From CADCTB01 sp038214685 (lineage in GTDB: Bacteria; Actinomycetota; Acidimicrobiia; Acidimicrobiales; AC-14): a DNA stretch of 6,123 nucleotides. The notes under the pieces were generated by a model. That model ran no database searches, was not told where the DNA came from, and saw only the letters and a program-made list of their open reading frames with translations. The DNA is taken from positions 1 to 6,123 of the forward strand of contig JBBQRO010000193.1 of the NCBI GenBank assembly GCA_038214685.1, given 5' to 3'. Below, one piece after another: positions 5,636 to 6,123 of this stretch. Each line of letters opens with the position of its first letter. Positions within the stretch are counted from its first letter, which is position 1. A program made the translations under genes and the position numbers.

Positions 5636-5981
5636 GCCGGTCGAGGTGGACGAGCCGGTGCCAATGGCGCCAGACAGACTCACCGCCATCTGGATCGAGG
5701 ACTGGGTGTCCGCGGCGGATGCCACGTTGACGGCTACGCGTGCCCGGTATGGGTTGCGGGAAGTCACGTTGGCGGATGTGCTCGGCGAGGCGTCGTTGAC
5801 GGCGTTCATGGCGCAGCGACGGGCACTGCTGGCGTGGTGTGAGGAGAACGGGAAGTCCCGTTCGGAGCGGGGGGCGCTGATGGGCCGCCCTCGCCCCAAG
5901 TTCCGGGATCAGAGGTTGTTCATCGAGCGGGTGCGGGCGTTGTTACGAGCGGGGCATGGGAGCGTGGACTATGGCGGCTAG
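5622..5981 (+). CDS. Unrecognised 119-residue protein after the small terminase
   Basis: I choose the ATG at 5622 (14-base overlap with the terminase gene) over a TTG at 5595; ATG 5664 is another possibility. The start is basic (MRRRRP), followed by a helical body (about 19-77) and a basic Pro/Arg segment (GRPRPKFRDQRLF, 88-100) leading to a final helix. One Cys (C73), no membrane segment. The stop overlaps the next ATG by 11 bases, which suggests a shared operon. It does not resemble the start of a large terminase, as no ATPase motif is present. It may be a second DNA-packaging, head-completion or tail-assembly factor; none is supported by a named motif. Confidence 0.65.
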   Translation: MRRRRPVEVDEPVPMAPDRLTAIWIEDWVSAADATLTATRARYGLREVTLADVLGEASLTAFMAQRRALLAWCEENGKSRSERGALMGRPRPKFRDQRLFIERVRALLRAGHGSVDYGG

Positions 5982-6123
5982 CAAGAACCCGGTGATGCGG
6001 GTCACTCTGACGGGTGACGCCGACGGCGCCGTCACGGCCCTCCGCAAGTTGGCCACCGAGTTGGCCCGCACGGACGCCCGGTACAAGACGACCGCTGATG
6101 CGATCGCCAAGGAAGCTGACCGG
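5971..6123 (+). CDS. N-terminus of a possible tail tape-measure protein (cut by window end)
   Basis: The ATG at 5971 follows GGGAG at 5958-5962 by eight bases, and the frame is open for 51 codons to the end of the window. The residues VMRVTLTGDADGAVTALRKL (8-27) and a following charged helix (28-51) resemble the N-termini of phage tape-measure proteins, which often begin with a short strand, G-D-x-(S/D) and a long coiled helix. The rest of the protein, which would show the long helical body and membrane-like segments of a tape measure, lies outside. The call rests on this short stretch and could be wrong; another helical virion or unknown protein is possible. Confidence 0.45.
   Translation, partial: MAASKNPVMRVTLTGDADGAVTALRKLATELARTDARYKTTADAIAKEADR

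Noticed and set aside
5219..5899. Minus-strand open frame of 226 codons
   Set aside because: Opposite strand of the P27 terminase gene and the gene after it; no recognisable domain.

Overview
The window reads as part of a mobile element (prophage, phage or phage satellite) from a high-G+C actinobacterium-like host. The sequence is visibly G+C-rich, by eye about two thirds. Genes lie on the + strand, most of them touching or overlapping by 1-14 bases, with GTG starts alongside ATG. The recognisable proteins are typical of actinobacterial phages and integrated elements. No integrase, tRNA, attachment site, rRNA or CRISPR array is visible, so the host and the element's ends cannot be fixed from this window.

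Left edge (1-278): the window opens inside the last codons of an IS3-family transposase, which ends at 106. It is followed by a terminal stretch that probably ends in the IS right inverted repeat near 140. Immediately beyond is a 45-codon frame (141-278) that looks like the 3' remnant of a gene cut by the IS.

Replication module (275-3295): a Cys/His-rich small protein, a primase-polymerase (Prim-Pol) with an N-terminal zinc-binding motif, and an AAA/RecA-fold ATPase of the RepA type follow one another with 4-base ATGA overlaps. Directly after the ATPase come eight copies of GTGTGTCC, five in one orientation and three inverted, with a long hairpin in the middle. They sit inside the 5' part of a further open frame that encodes a small zinc-ribbon-like protein. 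Primase, helicase-like ATPase and an iteron-like array together suggest a self-contained replicon, with the array as a candidate origin or operator.

Middle (3292-4779): a helix-turn-helix protein of the excisionase/MerR-like type, an unrecognised 263-residue helical protein that overlaps it by 143 bases in another frame, and an unrecognised 83-residue protein.

Packaging side (4779-6123): an HNH endonuclease, a short G/C-tract non-coding gap with a hairpin that is a candidate cos/packaging site, a P27-family small terminase subunit, an unrecognised 119-residue protein, and the first 51 codons of a protein whose N-terminus resembles tail tape-measure proteins. No large terminase, portal or capsid gene lies between the small terminase and the tape-measure-like start. 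That is unusual for a complete phage and makes a satellite or a rearranged prophage worth considering.
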